Origin: Clostridiaceae bacterium
Lineage (GTDB): Bacteria > Bacillota > Clostridia > Oscillospirales > Acutalibacteraceae
Direction: 5' to 3'
DNA: 32,906 nt
Assembly: GCA_016285645.1 (NCBI GenBank)
Contig: JAEERC010000024.1
Location: 1 to 32,906 of the forward strand
In this document: piece by piece, positions 1-7,622 of the stretch
Layout of the letters: each line of letters starts with the position of its first letter
How positions within the stretch are numbered: position 1 is the stretch's first letter
Notes under the pieces: model-generated
Told to the model about the DNA's origin: nothing
What the model saw: the letters and a program-made list of their open reading frames with translations, nothing else
Databases searched by the model: none
Made by a program: the position numbers and the translations under genes

Positions 1-32
1 TCATCCTGAGCCAGGATCAAACTCTCTAAAAA
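1..32 (-). rRNA. rrs: 16S ribosomal RNA, 5' end only (gene runs off the left edge)
   Basis: The reverse complement of the first 25 bases is the universal bacterial 16S 5' primer site (AGAGTTTGATCCTGGCTCAG followed by GATGA). The gene is transcribed leftwards out of the window, so only the first ~30 nt are present. The exact mature 5' end is not visible; about position 32 is an estimate. The AT-rich leader and promoter to the right fit a genuine rRNA operon start. Confidence 0.95.
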
Positions 33-210
33 TTGTATAATATGCTTTCGCTTATTATCTCTTTTCAGAGCGTCTCTGCTCTTATCTAATCTTTGTTTCC
101 AAAAATTACTGTTTGTTGAGTCCAAAAACTCAAATTAATCTTAAGGGTTTCTTTGAATCGTTGTTTAATTTTCAAGGTGCGCTGCCGCCCTCTTTTTCGG
201 CGGCTCGATT

Positions 211-240
211 AATATACCACAAGTCAACCGCAAATGTCAA
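211..240 (-). promoter_or_regulatory. rRNA operon promoter
   Basis: On the minus strand, TTGACA (235-240) and TATATT (211-216) are separated by 18 nt, with a TG two bases before the -10 box. An A/T tract lies directly upstream (about 241-265), like an UP element. The promoter lies ~180 nt before the 16S start, and the leader between them carries the A/T-rich ACCTTGAAAATTAAACAACG-type sequence common in clostridial rRNA leaders. Inferred from consensus match and position. Confidence 0.7.
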
Positions 241-467
241 CAAAAATTTTTCTAATTTTTTTGTGTTTTTACAACGCCTCCGCGTGTTTCGTAAATCGGC
301 GCCGTTTTCGCGTGTTCTATATATAGTGCCCCCGCCCTTCGTGACGGGCTATATATTATATAATGTAATATATTGTAAAGGGCGAGCGGGGGTGTTTAAT
401 GCCGAATGCCGAATGCTAAATCAAGGAGCTTCGCCGACTATATGTCCTCACGGACGGGCGTGAACGC

Positions 468-491
468 GGCACGGAAGAATCCGTGCCCTAC
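468..491 (-). repeat. REP-like palindrome, GTAG foot (copy 1, stem type B)
   Basis: Read on the minus strand: GTAG, then stem GGCACGGA, loop TTCT and stem TCCGTGCC. It is identical over 24 nt to the plus-strand element at 5402-5425. The GTAG directly at the hairpin foot is the tetranucleotide recognised by REP-associated transposases in E. coli. A RAYT gene lies at 18670 in this window. Confidence 0.75.
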
Positions 492-502
492 GGCGTAACC
501 GA

Positions 503-562
503 GTTATGTCATTCCGAGGGAGGAACTTGTTCTGACCGTGGGAATCTCTGCAACAGATTGCC
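503..562 (+). repeat. 60-nt dispersed direct repeat A, copy 1
   Basis: Begins GTTATGTCATTCCGAGGG and ends CAACAGATTGCC. It matches 10628-10687 in the same orientation at 58 of 60 positions (two C/T differences). It is non-coding in both places. Function unknown; it resembles dispersed intergenic repeats seen in clostridial genomes. Confidence 0.8.
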
Positions 563-716
563 GCGTCGCTTCGCAAAATGCCCCCTTGCGATTCCCGGAA
601 TCTCGCCGCTGCCGCGCTCGCCTTCCGACCGCTGCGCCAACAAACGCTCGCTTCATCGCCCACCTGGCGCGCTCTTGTTTGTTGCCCGCCGCTTACGCAT
701 TTTTCCGTCTTTTTAT

Positions 717-3700
717 TTACTGCTCTTTAATATACGCGCCGGGGTTGAAAAGGTGTTTGAAGAACCATATCAGCATATCGAAAAAGCCGTGTTTGATTTT
801 CACGGTCTCCGTTTCGCTTTCGTGAACAACCTCGCCCGCTTTGTTTATGAATTTCGCCTGCACGGTGTAGTCCGCCTTAGCGTTTTCTACCGTGAAGGTC
901 TCGCCCGTGCCCTCATCGCTGCCGTTTATGAACCAGTGAACGGCAACATCGTCGTTCGGGTCGGTGATTTCGGCTTTGAAGGTCATCGTCGTGCGGTAGT
1001 CCTCGGTGCGCTCAGCAACAAAATTGCCTATCTGCACTCTCGGCGGCGCGTTTTCAATAACGAACTCCGTTTTATCGCCCTCTTCCGCGGTTTCGGGCAG
1101 AATCTCCAGCACGCCGTAGGTGTCCTCATCCACCGCGCCGAAGGAGTAGGTAACGCCCATATACTCAAACTCCGCGTTGTCGGCGAGCGGCTTGATTATA
1201 ATCTCTTCCGCTTCGTCAGGAATTTCATAAATCACGCCCGTGTCGGCGGCTTCTCCGCCTTTGACGAACGATTTTCGGATGTTTTCGCCAAGAACCTTAA
1301 TTGCTTTGTCAAATTCGGCGAACAGATATCTTCTGTATTCATGTTCATCGAATCTGTTGGCGATTGAAAAATATGTTTCAACATCCATAAGGTCTATGCC
1401 TCTTATTTTACTGTCAACAACAATTCTGCTGCCGGCGGCGCTGTCTTCCGCCTCGCGGATGTATCCGTCCGCACCCATATAGAAATACATCAATTTACCG
1501 GGATGTTCGTTGTCGTAAACATACAGTCTGTCCTGACCGTCAACCTGTTTGTAGTAAAGGAAATTTACCGCGTGACCTCCGGCGGGATAATACCAGATGC
1601 CGACATTCAGCTTTCCCTTGTTGTTGTATTCAGGGTGGGCTTTTATCCAGTCAATGCAGGAGTTCCAGTCGGAACGGGTGTATTTTTTATTGTTTTCGCC
1701 GTCCGGTCTTTCATCCTTGTCCAGGCTGCCGCCCGCGACTATCGCGTCAATTTCGGCGCCCTTGGAGCCCTTTGGACCGACAACCCCCTGAATAGTGTGA
1801 TATTTACAGATTACCGGCTCCGCGCTTTCACGGCTTACGGAACTGAGCGGCGTGTCCGCGTCCGCTCCGAAATCCGCTCTGTCAAGTATATTCAGATAAT
1901 AGCCGGAGCCCGTAACAGCCATACCGAAACAGCAGTTCGGTTTTTCTGAACTGAGCCACTTTTTCCACCATTCATGCAAATGGTAAAAATTGGAAAAGTT
2001 GTAGGAATCCTTGCCGAGCCCGTAATAAATAAAATGTATATCCGCTTCCGTAAGATCTTCGTTTCCGGAATCTATTTCTATGTTTTCCCACTCTTCTTCC
2101 GTTCCGTAATAATAGACATCCTTAAGTTCGGTGCAGTTATAAAAAGCACCACCCCCTATGCTTGTCACATTTCCGGGTATGGTAACGCTAGTGAGCCCCT
2201 TGCATCCACAAAAAGCATAATATCCTATTTCTGTCACGCTGTCGGGGATATCTATGCTTGTCAGACCGGTGCAATCGGAAAAAGCCCAATCTCCTATATT
2301 TTTCACACTGTCTGGAATCTCTATACTTGTAAGCCCGGTGCAATTACCGAAAGCATAATCTCCTATGCTTGTCACGCTGTTTGGAATGTTTATGCTTGTC
2401 AACCTGTCACAACCGGCAAAGGCATCTCCGTCTATGCTTCTAACGCTGTTCGGAACAGCAATACCCACAAGCTGTCGACAGCCCCAAAAAGCACGGACTG
2501 CAACACTGATAGTGCCGTCTTTGATTGTATATTCACCTGAAATACCGTCTTCTGCTTTAACGAGATGCTTGCCGATATATAAAACACCGTTTTCCCAGTT
2601 GCTTTTGTCATTATAAAAGGCGGTTCCTACAAACGCATCGGTACTTATGCTTATTATATTGTCAGGAATGATTATACTTGTCAGCCCGGTACAACCGAAG
2701 AAAGCCAAGCAGCCTATGCTTGTTACGCTGTCAGGAATTTCTATGCTTGTCAGCCCGGTACAACCGGAGAAAGCACTATCTTCTATTTTTATCACGCCGT
2801 CGGATATCTCTAAACTTGTAAGCCCTCTACAATTACTAAAAGCGGCAAATCCTATATTTATCACACTGCCTGGAATTTTTAAACTCGTCAATCCAACACA
2901 ACTATCAAATGCTCCGTCACCTATGCTTGTAACGCTATTTGGAATATTTATGCTTGTCAGTTCGGCGCAATCGCAGAAAGTGTATATGCCTATGCTTTTA
3001 ACACTGCCAGGAATGGATATGCTGGTAAGCCCAGTGCAATAATAAAACGCTGAATCTCCTATGCTTGTTACACTTCCATCAGAAGGAATAACGCTGTTTT
3101 TACAGCCCGCGATTAATGTTTTATTCTCGGTTTCAATAAGGCAATTACCATTGGAATGGTAAACCGAATTGTTCTTTGAAACCGTAATGCTTTCAACCCC
3201 ACTGCATGCACTGAAAACTCCTTCTCCTATACTTGTAACATCTTTGGGAATAACTATGTTTTTGAGCCCAGTGCAATAGGAAAATGCATAATTTCTTATG
3301 CTTGTAACGCTGCCGTCGGAAGGAATGTTGCTGTTTTTACAGCCGCGAATCAATGTTTTGCTTGCGGTTTCAATAAGGCAATTCCCTGAAGAATGATAAA
3401 ATGGGTTTTCGTTTGAAACTGTAATTTGCTCAATTCCTGAACAACCATCGAATACCGCACTTTCTATTATCGAAACGCTTTTAGGAATTGATATGCTTAT
3501 TAATGCTTCACAACCTTGAAATGCTCCGTACTCAATCTCCGTAACACTATCGGGTATTTTTATTGCCGTGAGTGATGTACAGTTAAAAAACGCTTGTCGT
3601 CCTATTAATTTAATGCCTTCAGGTACTGTTATGCTTTCAAGTCCTTCGCAGTCAGAAAACGCCAAACCGCCAATGCTTGTTACTCCGGGTTTAATAACTA

Positions 3701-3986
3701 TGGTTTTAATTCTAAATATGTATGGAGACCATGTAGGATCTGGGCTGGAATAAATGGTATAATCCTCCATCTCCCCCGTGCCTGAAATTGTCAGCACTCC
3801 GTCATCCGAAAGAGTCCAGGTCAGGTTTTCGCCGCAGGTGCCGCTCTCAACCGCCGATGCTCTCACGCTCAGGGCGTCAAAAAGTGTGCCGAGCGCGTCG
3901 GCAAAGCCCTCGCCGCCCGCCGCGGCGGTGCCGGTAAGCAGGATAAGGCAGAGCAGAAGCGATACGGCTTTTTTCATCGTCTTCAT
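717..3986 (-). CDS. Secreted BspA-like leucine-rich-repeat protein with papain-like cysteine protease-like domain
   Basis: 1089 residues. An N-terminal signal peptide (about 1-24; MKK, then LLLCLILLTG) indicates export. Residues ~95-630 are ~20 BspA-type LRRs of ~23 residues built on the pattern SIxIPxSVTSIGxxAFxxC. Two successive ~79-residue copies (about 182-260 and 261-339) share an island around GNCLIET. Residues ~660-880 are not LRR. CCFGMA (Cys685/686), GGHAVNFLYY (His805) and VYDNEHPG (Asp825) are spaced like a papain-like Cys-His-Asp/Asn triad; peptidase activity is inference. A beta-rich Ig-like segment follows (~975-1065). The C-terminus is an aromatic amphipathic tail (GFFDMLIWFFKHLF). 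Likely a cell-surface adhesin or processing protein. The ATG start has AAAGGATG upstream and its own promoter. An LRR sequence is seen again in the protein at 7619-8731. Confidence 0.9.
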   Translation of the reverse strand: MKTMKKAVSLLLCLILLTGTAAAGGEGFADALGTLFDALSVRASAVESGTCGENLTWTLSDDGVLTISGTGEMEDYTIYSSPDPTWSPYIFRIKTIVIKPGVTSIGGLAFSDCEGLESITVPEGIKLIGRQAFFNCTSLTAIKIPDSVTEIEYGAFQGCEALISISIPKSVSIIESAVFDGCSGIEQITVSNENPFYHSSGNCLIETASKTLIRGCKNSNIPSDGSVTSIRNYAFSYCTGLKNIVIPKDVTSIGEGVFSACSGVESITVSKNNSVYHSNGNCLIETENKTLIAGCKNSVIPSDGSVTSIGDSAFYYCTGLTSISIPGSVKSIGIYTFCDCAELTSINIPNSVTSIGDGAFDSCVGLTSLKIPGSVINIGFAAFSNCRGLTSLEISDGVIKIEDSAFSGCTGLTSIEIPDSVTSIGCLAFFGCTGLTSIIIPDNIISISTDAFVGTAFYNDKSNWENGVLYIGKHLVKAEDGISGEYTIKDGTISVAVRAFWGCRQLVGIAVPNSVRSIDGDAFAGCDRLTSINIPNSVTSIGDYAFGNCTGLTSIEIPDSVKNIGDWAFSDCTGLTSIDIPDSVTEIGYYAFCGCKGLTSVTIPGNVTSIGGGAFYNCTELKDVYYYGTEEEWENIEIDSGNEDLTEADIHFIYYGLGKDSYNFSNFYHLHEWWKKWLSSEKPNCCFGMAVTGSGYYLNILDRADFGADADTPLSSVSRESAEPVICKYHTIQGVVGPKGSKGAEIDAIVAGGSLDKDERPDGENNKKYTRSDWNSCIDWIKAHPEYNNKGKLNVGIWYYPAGGHAVNFLYYKQVDGQDRLYVYDNEHPGKLMYFYMGADGYIREAEDSAAGSRIVVDSKIRGIDLMDVETYFSIANRFDEHEYRRYLFAEFDKAIKVLGENIRKSFVKGGEAADTGVIYEIPDEAEEIIIKPLADNAEFEYMGVTYSFGAVDEDTYGVLEILPETAEEGDKTEFVIENAPPRVQIGNFVAERTEDYRTTMTFKAEITDPNDDVAVHWFINGSDEGTGETFTVENAKADYTVQAKFINKAGEVVHESETETVKIKHGFFDMLIWFFKHLFNPGAYIKEQ

Positions 3987-4031
3987 AAAAACATCCTTTC
4001 GGGCAAAACAGAATGAAAATCTCTGTTTTTT

Positions 4032-4060
4032 ATAATATCATTTATAATTATATTTATCAA
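4032..4060 (-). promoter_or_regulatory. Promoter of the large LRR protein gene
   Basis: Minus strand: TTGATA (4055-4060), 17-nt spacer, TATTAT (4032-4037). It lies ~45 nt before the start codon at 3986 in very AT-rich DNA. Consensus-based inference of a housekeeping sigma promoter. Confidence 0.65.
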
Positions 4061-4166
4061 TAAATAATTCGTTTTGTTCCTTAACCGGACAAACCTGCCG
4101 GACATAACGCCCTGCAGGTTCATCCGTACATAATATATGATTAATGCCGGTGGCTGTCGTGAAAAG

Positions 4167-4346
4167 TTATCTTCTGTCCGCGAGGCGGGTATAAGGAGCT
4201 GCTTCGGTCTCCCTTCTTATCTCCTCTTCGGATTTATGCCTGAGGGAGTTCGACAAGCCGTCAAAAATCAGGTTGCCGATAAAGCCGATCGCGGCAATAA
4301 GCGCCGTGCCCGCACCGATTATAAGAACAGCGAAAAGTACATTCAT
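4167..4346 (-). CDS. Small single-pass membrane protein (59 aa)
   Basis: Begins MNVLFAVLII and ends YTRLADRR. One hydrophobic segment (residues ~3-28) is followed by a short charged cytoplasmic tail (RHKSEEEIRRETE). A good ribosome binding site (AAAGGGGTG) lies 5 nt before ATG, and the gene starts only 12 nt after the stop of the gene upstream, so it is very probably the last gene of a three-gene operon (5243 to 4167). No family recognised. Its layout of an N-terminal helix plus charged tail resembles that of its two operon partners, so the three may form one membrane assembly; that is inference only. Confidence 0.7.
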   Translation of the reverse strand: MNVLFAVLIIGAGTALIAAIGFIGNLIFDGLSNSLRHKSEEEIRRETEAAPYTRLADRR

Positions 4347-4358
4347 ATTTTCACCCCT

Positions 4359-4835
4359 TTAAAACAGTTTGTGCTTAACCTTGAGGTTGAGCGGATAATT
4401 CTTGACCGCCGTATTCGGGTCAAGGTTCAGGAATATGTTTTCAATCAGCGTCATAAGACGGTTCATGCCGATAGAATCCTCATACATTCCTTTGTATGTC
4501 TTCCAGCTTGTGAACTCAAACCTGTAAACCGCCGTGCCGGACGCCTCATCGAAATAGGTTGAAAAAAGGCGGGCGGTGTATTTTTTACCGTTGAACTGCG
4601 CCTGAGATGTTGTTCCGCTGACTTCGCAGGGAAAGGCGTTCTCCGCGAATGCCTCGGCGAGTTTATTCTTTGTGCCGATACGCGCGCAGAATTCCGTGCC
4701 GCGCTCGGCGAATTTGCTGTCGCGTTTTACAATATATCCCTTTTCAATTAGGTCCTTCTGCTCTCCTCTGAGCTTGAGCCCTATAACAACGCCTATGGCA
4801 ATCGCGACCGCGCTTATAATGATTCCGATTAACAT
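4359..4835 (-). CDS. Hypothetical membrane-anchored protein (158 aa)
   Basis: An N-terminal transmembrane helix (residues ~2-24, LIGIIISAVAIAIGVVIGLK) is followed by a soluble domain of ~130 residues with alternating beta strands (KKYTARLFSTYF, GTAVYRFEFTSWK) and a Lys-rich C-terminus. Family not recognised. It is the middle gene of a compact operon, 12 nt downstream of the gene ending at 4848 and 12 nt before the 59-aa gene. The start is the first ATG after a GGGGGAGAAAA-type ribosome binding site. The soluble domain could face either side of the membrane; the positive residues after the helix (LRGEQKD) suggest cytoplasm. Confidence 0.8.
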   Translation of the reverse strand: MLIGIIISAVAIAIGVVIGLKLRGEQKDLIEKGYIVKRDSKFAERGTEFCARIGTKNKLAEAFAENAFPCEVSGTTSQAQFNGKKYTARLFSTYFDEASGTAVYRFEFTSWKTYKGMYEDSIGMNRLMTLIENIFLNLDPNTAVKNYPLNLKVKHKLF

Positions 4836-4847
4836 TTTTTCTCCCCC

Positions 4848-5243
4848 TTATCTCATAACGCGGCGGTCAAAATCCGCGAAATAAATCGCGCCCGATGTGT
4901 TCACCGCCGCCCCGTTCATAACGGGAGGGTTGAACTGCGTGCGGGGCTCGGATGCCTGAAACGCGACAACATTATTCTGCCGGGCGTCCGCGTTCACGGC
5001 GTTCTGCTGAGCGTTTGCCTGCTTTTCGCGGCTGCGGTTAGCGACGGACTGTCTGATTTTTTCCTCCGCTTTTTCACAGCCCCTGTCAATGGCGTCCTCA
5101 ACAAGACGGATAATTATAAAACCGATTATCGAAACCGTTATGAACGCCACCACGCCGAGTGTGACATTTTCCGTAGCCGCCCAGGCGGCAAGCCCGAGCA
5201 TTGCCCCGAGAATAACCGAATTGTAAGCGTAAGTTCTTTTCAT
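4848..5243 (-). CDS. Hypothetical two-helix membrane protein (131 aa)
   Basis: Start chosen at the ATG encoding MKRTYAYNS because AAGGAG lies 9-10 nt before it; an in-frame ATG 21 nt upstream (MMKEKK) overlaps that site. Two hydrophobic segments (residues ~10-24 and ~29-47) are followed by a charged helical stretch (VEDAIDRGCEKAEEKIRQSV), a Gln/Asn/Ala-rich linker and a C-terminus ending DFDRRVMR. No family recognised. First gene of the 5243-4167 operon. Confidence 0.75.
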   Translation of the reverse strand: MKRTYAYNSVILGAMLGLAAWAATENVTLGVVAFITVSIIGFIIIRLVEDAIDRGCEKAEEKIRQSVANRSREKQANAQQNAVNADARQNNVVAFQASEPRTQFNPPVMNGAAVNTSGAIYFADFDRRVMR

Positions 5244-5401
5244 TGTTTTTTTCTCCTTCATCATTTTTCCGGATTTTCCGTCCGTTCATTGACCATACAA
5301 TAACACACCCGCGCACATTTTCCGCTTTCACGGCGCGAACGGTACGATTTTCGGCGCGAGTGTTTGTCGGCGCAGTGGTCACTGCAAAGCCCATATAGCA
5401 T

Positions 5402-5425
5402 GTAGGGCACGGATTCTTCCGTGCC
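5402..5425 (+). repeat. REP-like palindrome, GTAG foot (copy 2, stem type B)
   Basis: GTAG, stem GGCACGGA, loop TTCT, stem TCCGTGCC. Identical to the element at 468-491 but in the opposite orientation. It lies between divergently transcribed genes. Together with the pair at 18955/19171 it shares GTAGGGC at the foot, while the rest of the stem differs. Confidence 0.75.
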
Positions 5426-5440
5426 GTTCGCCACACCCGC

Positions 5441-5515
5441 CTTGCCCGTTTCACTCGCAAGCCACCCTTTCCGTTCCCGGAGAGGGCTGCGACGGACAAG
5501 AGGTTTGATATAAAC
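5441..5515 (+). repeat. Degenerate dispersed repeat B, copy 1
   Basis: Shares a CTTGC...CGCAAnCCACC start and a GACGGAC...GGTTTG...TAAAC end with 10791-10862, with a divergent GC-rich middle in each copy. The flanking CGCCACACCCGCC at 5429-5441 appears inverted at 10742-10754, suggesting a composite or rearranged element. Non-coding. Confidence 0.5.
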
Positions 5516-5618
5516 GCAACGGGAAACGGGAAACTCACCGCATATAATCAGGCGCGGATAGCGTCCGCCTTGCATTGTTATTCAAAATTAACAATTAAAC
5601 ATTTATTTAATGTTCCTA

Positions 5619-5647
5619 TTGAAAAATGCGGATGATAAATATATAAT
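5619..5647 (+). promoter_or_regulatory. Promoter of the metallophosphoesterase gene
   Basis: TTGAAA (5619-5624), 17-nt spacer, TATAAT (5642-5647), about 40 nt before the ATG at 5690. Near-consensus housekeeping promoter. Confidence 0.7.
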
Positions 5648-5689
5648 ATTTCCCATAGGGATTAAAAATATCAGGTGAGGAGAAGGATA

Positions 5690-6814
5690 ATGAAAAAAAC
5701 CGTTCTTAAAGTTATTGCGATTCTGCTCTGCGCGGTTATTCTCGCAATGCCGCTGCTTACCGCGTTTGCCGGCAACGACGCGTTCGCGGAGAACGCCTAC
5801 GCCAACATCGTAACGGTCTCCGACTGCCAGGACTGGGGCTCTCTCGCGTTTGTCAGGTTCGCGAAAATTCTCAACTACATGAAAAACGACGGTCTGCCCG
5901 AACCCGATTCCGTGCTCGCGGGCGGCGATTTTTCACGCGCGATGTACAATTACGCGACCCTCGGCATAATCGAACTGCGCGAGGCATACTGCAGTGTTTA
6001 CACGGGCGCAAATCCCGATGATGTAATCTGCTGCCAGGGCAACCACGACCTGCATGTCGCCAACTTTCCGCCCTCGGGAATGTACGATATGAGCACCTAC
6101 AACCTCTGGCTTATAAACGAGGACGACTTCCCGTGGGAGCAGTATGACGGCTCTTCAAAGGAAGCGCAGGTAAAGGCGCTCGCCGCGAAAATGGAGGAGA
6201 CCTTCGACCTGCTTATCAGAGCGGGCGATATGCGCCCCGTAATCGTGCTCACCCACGTTCCTCTTCACCACAGCCCCCGCAGCAGCTACGGTGACAATAT
6301 GTATTCCTCATATTTATTCAATGTAATCAACAAAGCCGCCGAAACGCTCGATATAATCTTCCTGTTCGGCCACAACCACTCGGGCAAAAGCGACGACTAT
6401 ATAGGCGGCTCAATAAACTATATGGCGCCCGGCGACACAATCCGCATTCCCATCACCACGCAGAGAGGCGCCGAATGCTACACCGTGGAAACGCTCAACT
6501 TCACCTACACTAACTGCGGATATATCGGCTACTGCAACAACAGTGAAAATGACACCTCCACAAAGGCGCTCGCCCTCGGGCTTATCAGATTCCTGCCCGA
6601 CAGATTCATATTCCTCAAATATACCGAAAAGGGCGGCTTCCTGCGCAAGGATGTTGTTGAAAGGAAAAACACCGCGAAGGAAAACGAGATGGTTGTAAGA
6701 ACCGAGGCAAAGCGGATGGATCATCACAACTCCGCCTTCTGGAACACCGAACTTGCCGTTCTCGGCCCGATAATCCGCTTCTTCCTGAGTATGTTCACGG
6801 CTTTCGTTCTTTAA
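5690..6814 (+). CDS. Exported calcineurin-like metallophosphoesterase
   Basis: 374 residues starting at ATG 5690 (MKKTVLKV), which sits 6 nt after AGGAGAAGG; an upstream GTG at 5675 overlaps that site and is rejected. A signal peptide or anchor (1-27) ends at LLTAFAG. The metallophosphoesterase motifs occur in order: SDCQD (Asp45), AGGDF (Asp80), GNHD (117-120), LTHVPLHH (His189) and GHNH (227-230), giving a two-metal phosphodiesterase/monoesterase fold. The first motif is D-x-Q rather than the usual D-x-H. The C-terminus (PIIRFFLSMFTAFVL) is hydrophobic and may be a second anchor. Monocistronic: own promoter and a strong terminator. Substrate unknown. Confidence 0.9.
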   Translation: MKKTVLKVIAILLCAVILAMPLLTAFAGNDAFAENAYANIVTVSDCQDWGSLAFVRFAKILNYMKNDGLPEPDSVLAGGDFSRAMYNYATLGIIELREAYCSVYTGANPDDVICCQGNHDLHVANFPPSGMYDMSTYNLWLINEDDFPWEQYDGSSKEAQVKALAAKMEETFDLLIRAGDMRPVIVLTHVPLHHSPRSSYGDNMYSSYLFNVINKAAETLDIIFLFGHNHSGKSDDYIGGSINYMAPGDTIRIPITTQRGAECYTVETLNFTYTNCGYIGYCNNSENDTSTKALALGLIRFLPDRFIFLKYTEKGGFLRKDVVERKNTAKENEMVVRTEAKRMDHHNSAFWNTELAVLGPIIRFFLSMFTAFVL

Positions 6815-6837
6815 TTGAAAACATTATATAATACGAA

Positions 6838-6874
6838 AATCGCCCCGCAGGCAAATTCTGCCTGCGGGGCGATT
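6838..6874. terminator. Bidirectional intrinsic terminator
   Basis: A perfect 16-bp stem (AATCGCCCCGCAGGCA / complement) with 5-nt loop AATTC, between convergent genes ending at 6814 (+) and 6900 (-). It is flanked by A's on one side and TGATTTT on the other. Confidence 0.85.
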
Positions 6875-6899
6875 GATTTTCGGGTTTTATTTAATTATT

Positions 6900-7622
6900 T
6901 CAATATCCGTAAGAATAATCACCATAACCATAATCGTAATCATCTCCGCCATAATAATCGGTTCCCTGTTCCATTGAAAATGTCGGTGCGACGCTGAAAT
7001 CACTTCTTTCTATGGTAATGGTGTATGACAAATCAGATTTAACCGTTTGGGTTGTGTCTATGCCGCACTGGGCTTCAAAGGCATCCTCACCGCTGTTTCC
7101 GTAATCATCGCAGTAAACAAGATTGTAAAGTCTGACATCAAGATATTCGTTTTCAGCGGTTATAACAATTGTGCCCTTTGTCGCTCCATAGGCGAAATCC
7201 AGATGTGTCAGCGCAAACTCCGATTTTGCGGTAGCGAGAACATCTTCAGCCGCCGATGAAACCATCGCATCACGCGATTTTGCAACATATTTGACAAACT
7301 GAGGTCCCAGAATCGCGCCGAGAATAATCAACACCGGCAGAATCACCGCAGCTGCAATTCCACAGCCTATAGCCACCGCAGCTCCCTTTTTCTTCTTAGA
7401 AGGTTGACCCGGAACCGGCTGATTCGGATATTGCGGATTGGGATACTGCTGATATTGCTGACCTGCATACTGCTGACCGGCGTATTGTTGATAATTTGTC
7501 TGCTCAAAGTTGTTTACCGTGTTCTGCTGTATGTTGTTTGCAACGGAATAAACCGGGTTGCCGCAGGATGCGCAGAAAGATGCGCCGTCCGTAATTTCCG
7601 CTCCGCATTTATTACAAATCAT
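6900..7622 (-). CDS. Zinc-ribbon membrane protein
   Basis: 240 residues. An N-terminal zinc ribbon (CNKCG...CASCG, Cys3/6/17/20) is followed by a Gln/Tyr/Pro-rich linker with repeated QQYAG units (~35-72), a KKKK stop-transfer and a transmembrane helix (~80-105). An extracytoplasmic domain of ~110 residues follows, ending in a Tyr/Gly/Asp-rich tail (DYGYGDYSYGY). The layout matches cytosolic zinc-ribbon sensor-like membrane proteins common in Bacillota; function unknown. It overlaps the upstream LRR gene by 4 nt (ATGA), so it is translationally coupled as the third gene of a transporter-LRR-ribbon operon. Confidence 0.85.
   Translation of the reverse strand: MICNKCGAEITDGASFCASCGNPVYSVANNIQQNTVNNFEQTNYQQYAGQQYAGQQYQQYPNPQYPNQPVPGQPSKKKKGAAVAIGCGIAAAVILPVLIILGAILGPQFVKYVAKSRDAMVSSAAEDVLATAKSEFALTHLDFAYGATKGTIVITAENEYLDVRLYNLVYCDDYGNSGEDAFEAQCGIDTTQTVKSDLSYTITIERSDFSVAPTFSMEQGTDYYGGDDYDYGYGDYSYGY

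Larger units (their letters stand above)
33..716. other. Non-coding stretch: rRNA leader, AT-rich segment and dispersed repeats
   Basis: No convincing gene. From left to right it holds the 16S leader (33-210), the rRNA promoter, an AT-rich stretch with TATATA runs (about 318-375), a REP-like palindrome (468-491), a 60-nt dispersed repeat (503-562) and GC-rich sequence up to the stop codon of the LRR gene. The frame open across about 483-1367 on the plus strand is antisense to the LRR gene with no ribosome binding site or recognisable protein. No strong terminator for the LRR gene is seen here. Confidence 0.6.
5244..5689. other. Intergenic region with REP element, repeat B and a promoter
   Basis: About 445 nt between divergent genes. 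It contains a REP-like palindrome (5402-5425), a degenerate repeat copy (5441-5515) and a good promoter for the plus-strand phosphoesterase (5619-5647). Frames open here on the minus strand overlap the repeats and show no domain. No clear promoter for the minus-strand operon was identified, though it must lie between 5250 and 5400. Confidence 0.6.

Noticed and set aside
483-1367. Long plus-strand open frame (294 aa) antisense to the LRR gene, and other antisense frames over 1974-3042
   Set aside because: Lies mostly opposite a clear LRR/Ig coding region; no ribosome binding site or domain. Repetitive LRR codons keep the opposite frame open.
2080-3720. Possible CRISPR-like or tandem DNA repeat array
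   Set aside because: The ~69-nt periodicity is the codon-level echo of 23-residue LRRs; no conserved repeat with unique spacers.
4092-4120. AACCTGC/GCAGGTT inverted repeat as terminator of the small membrane-protein operon
   Set aside because: Only 7 bp with a 15-nt loop and no clear T run on the minus strand; too weak to list.
5098-5575. Minus-strand frames across the 5244-5689 intergenic region
   Set aside because: They run through a REP palindrome and repeat B, overlap the real 131-aa gene in another frame and show no RBS or domain.
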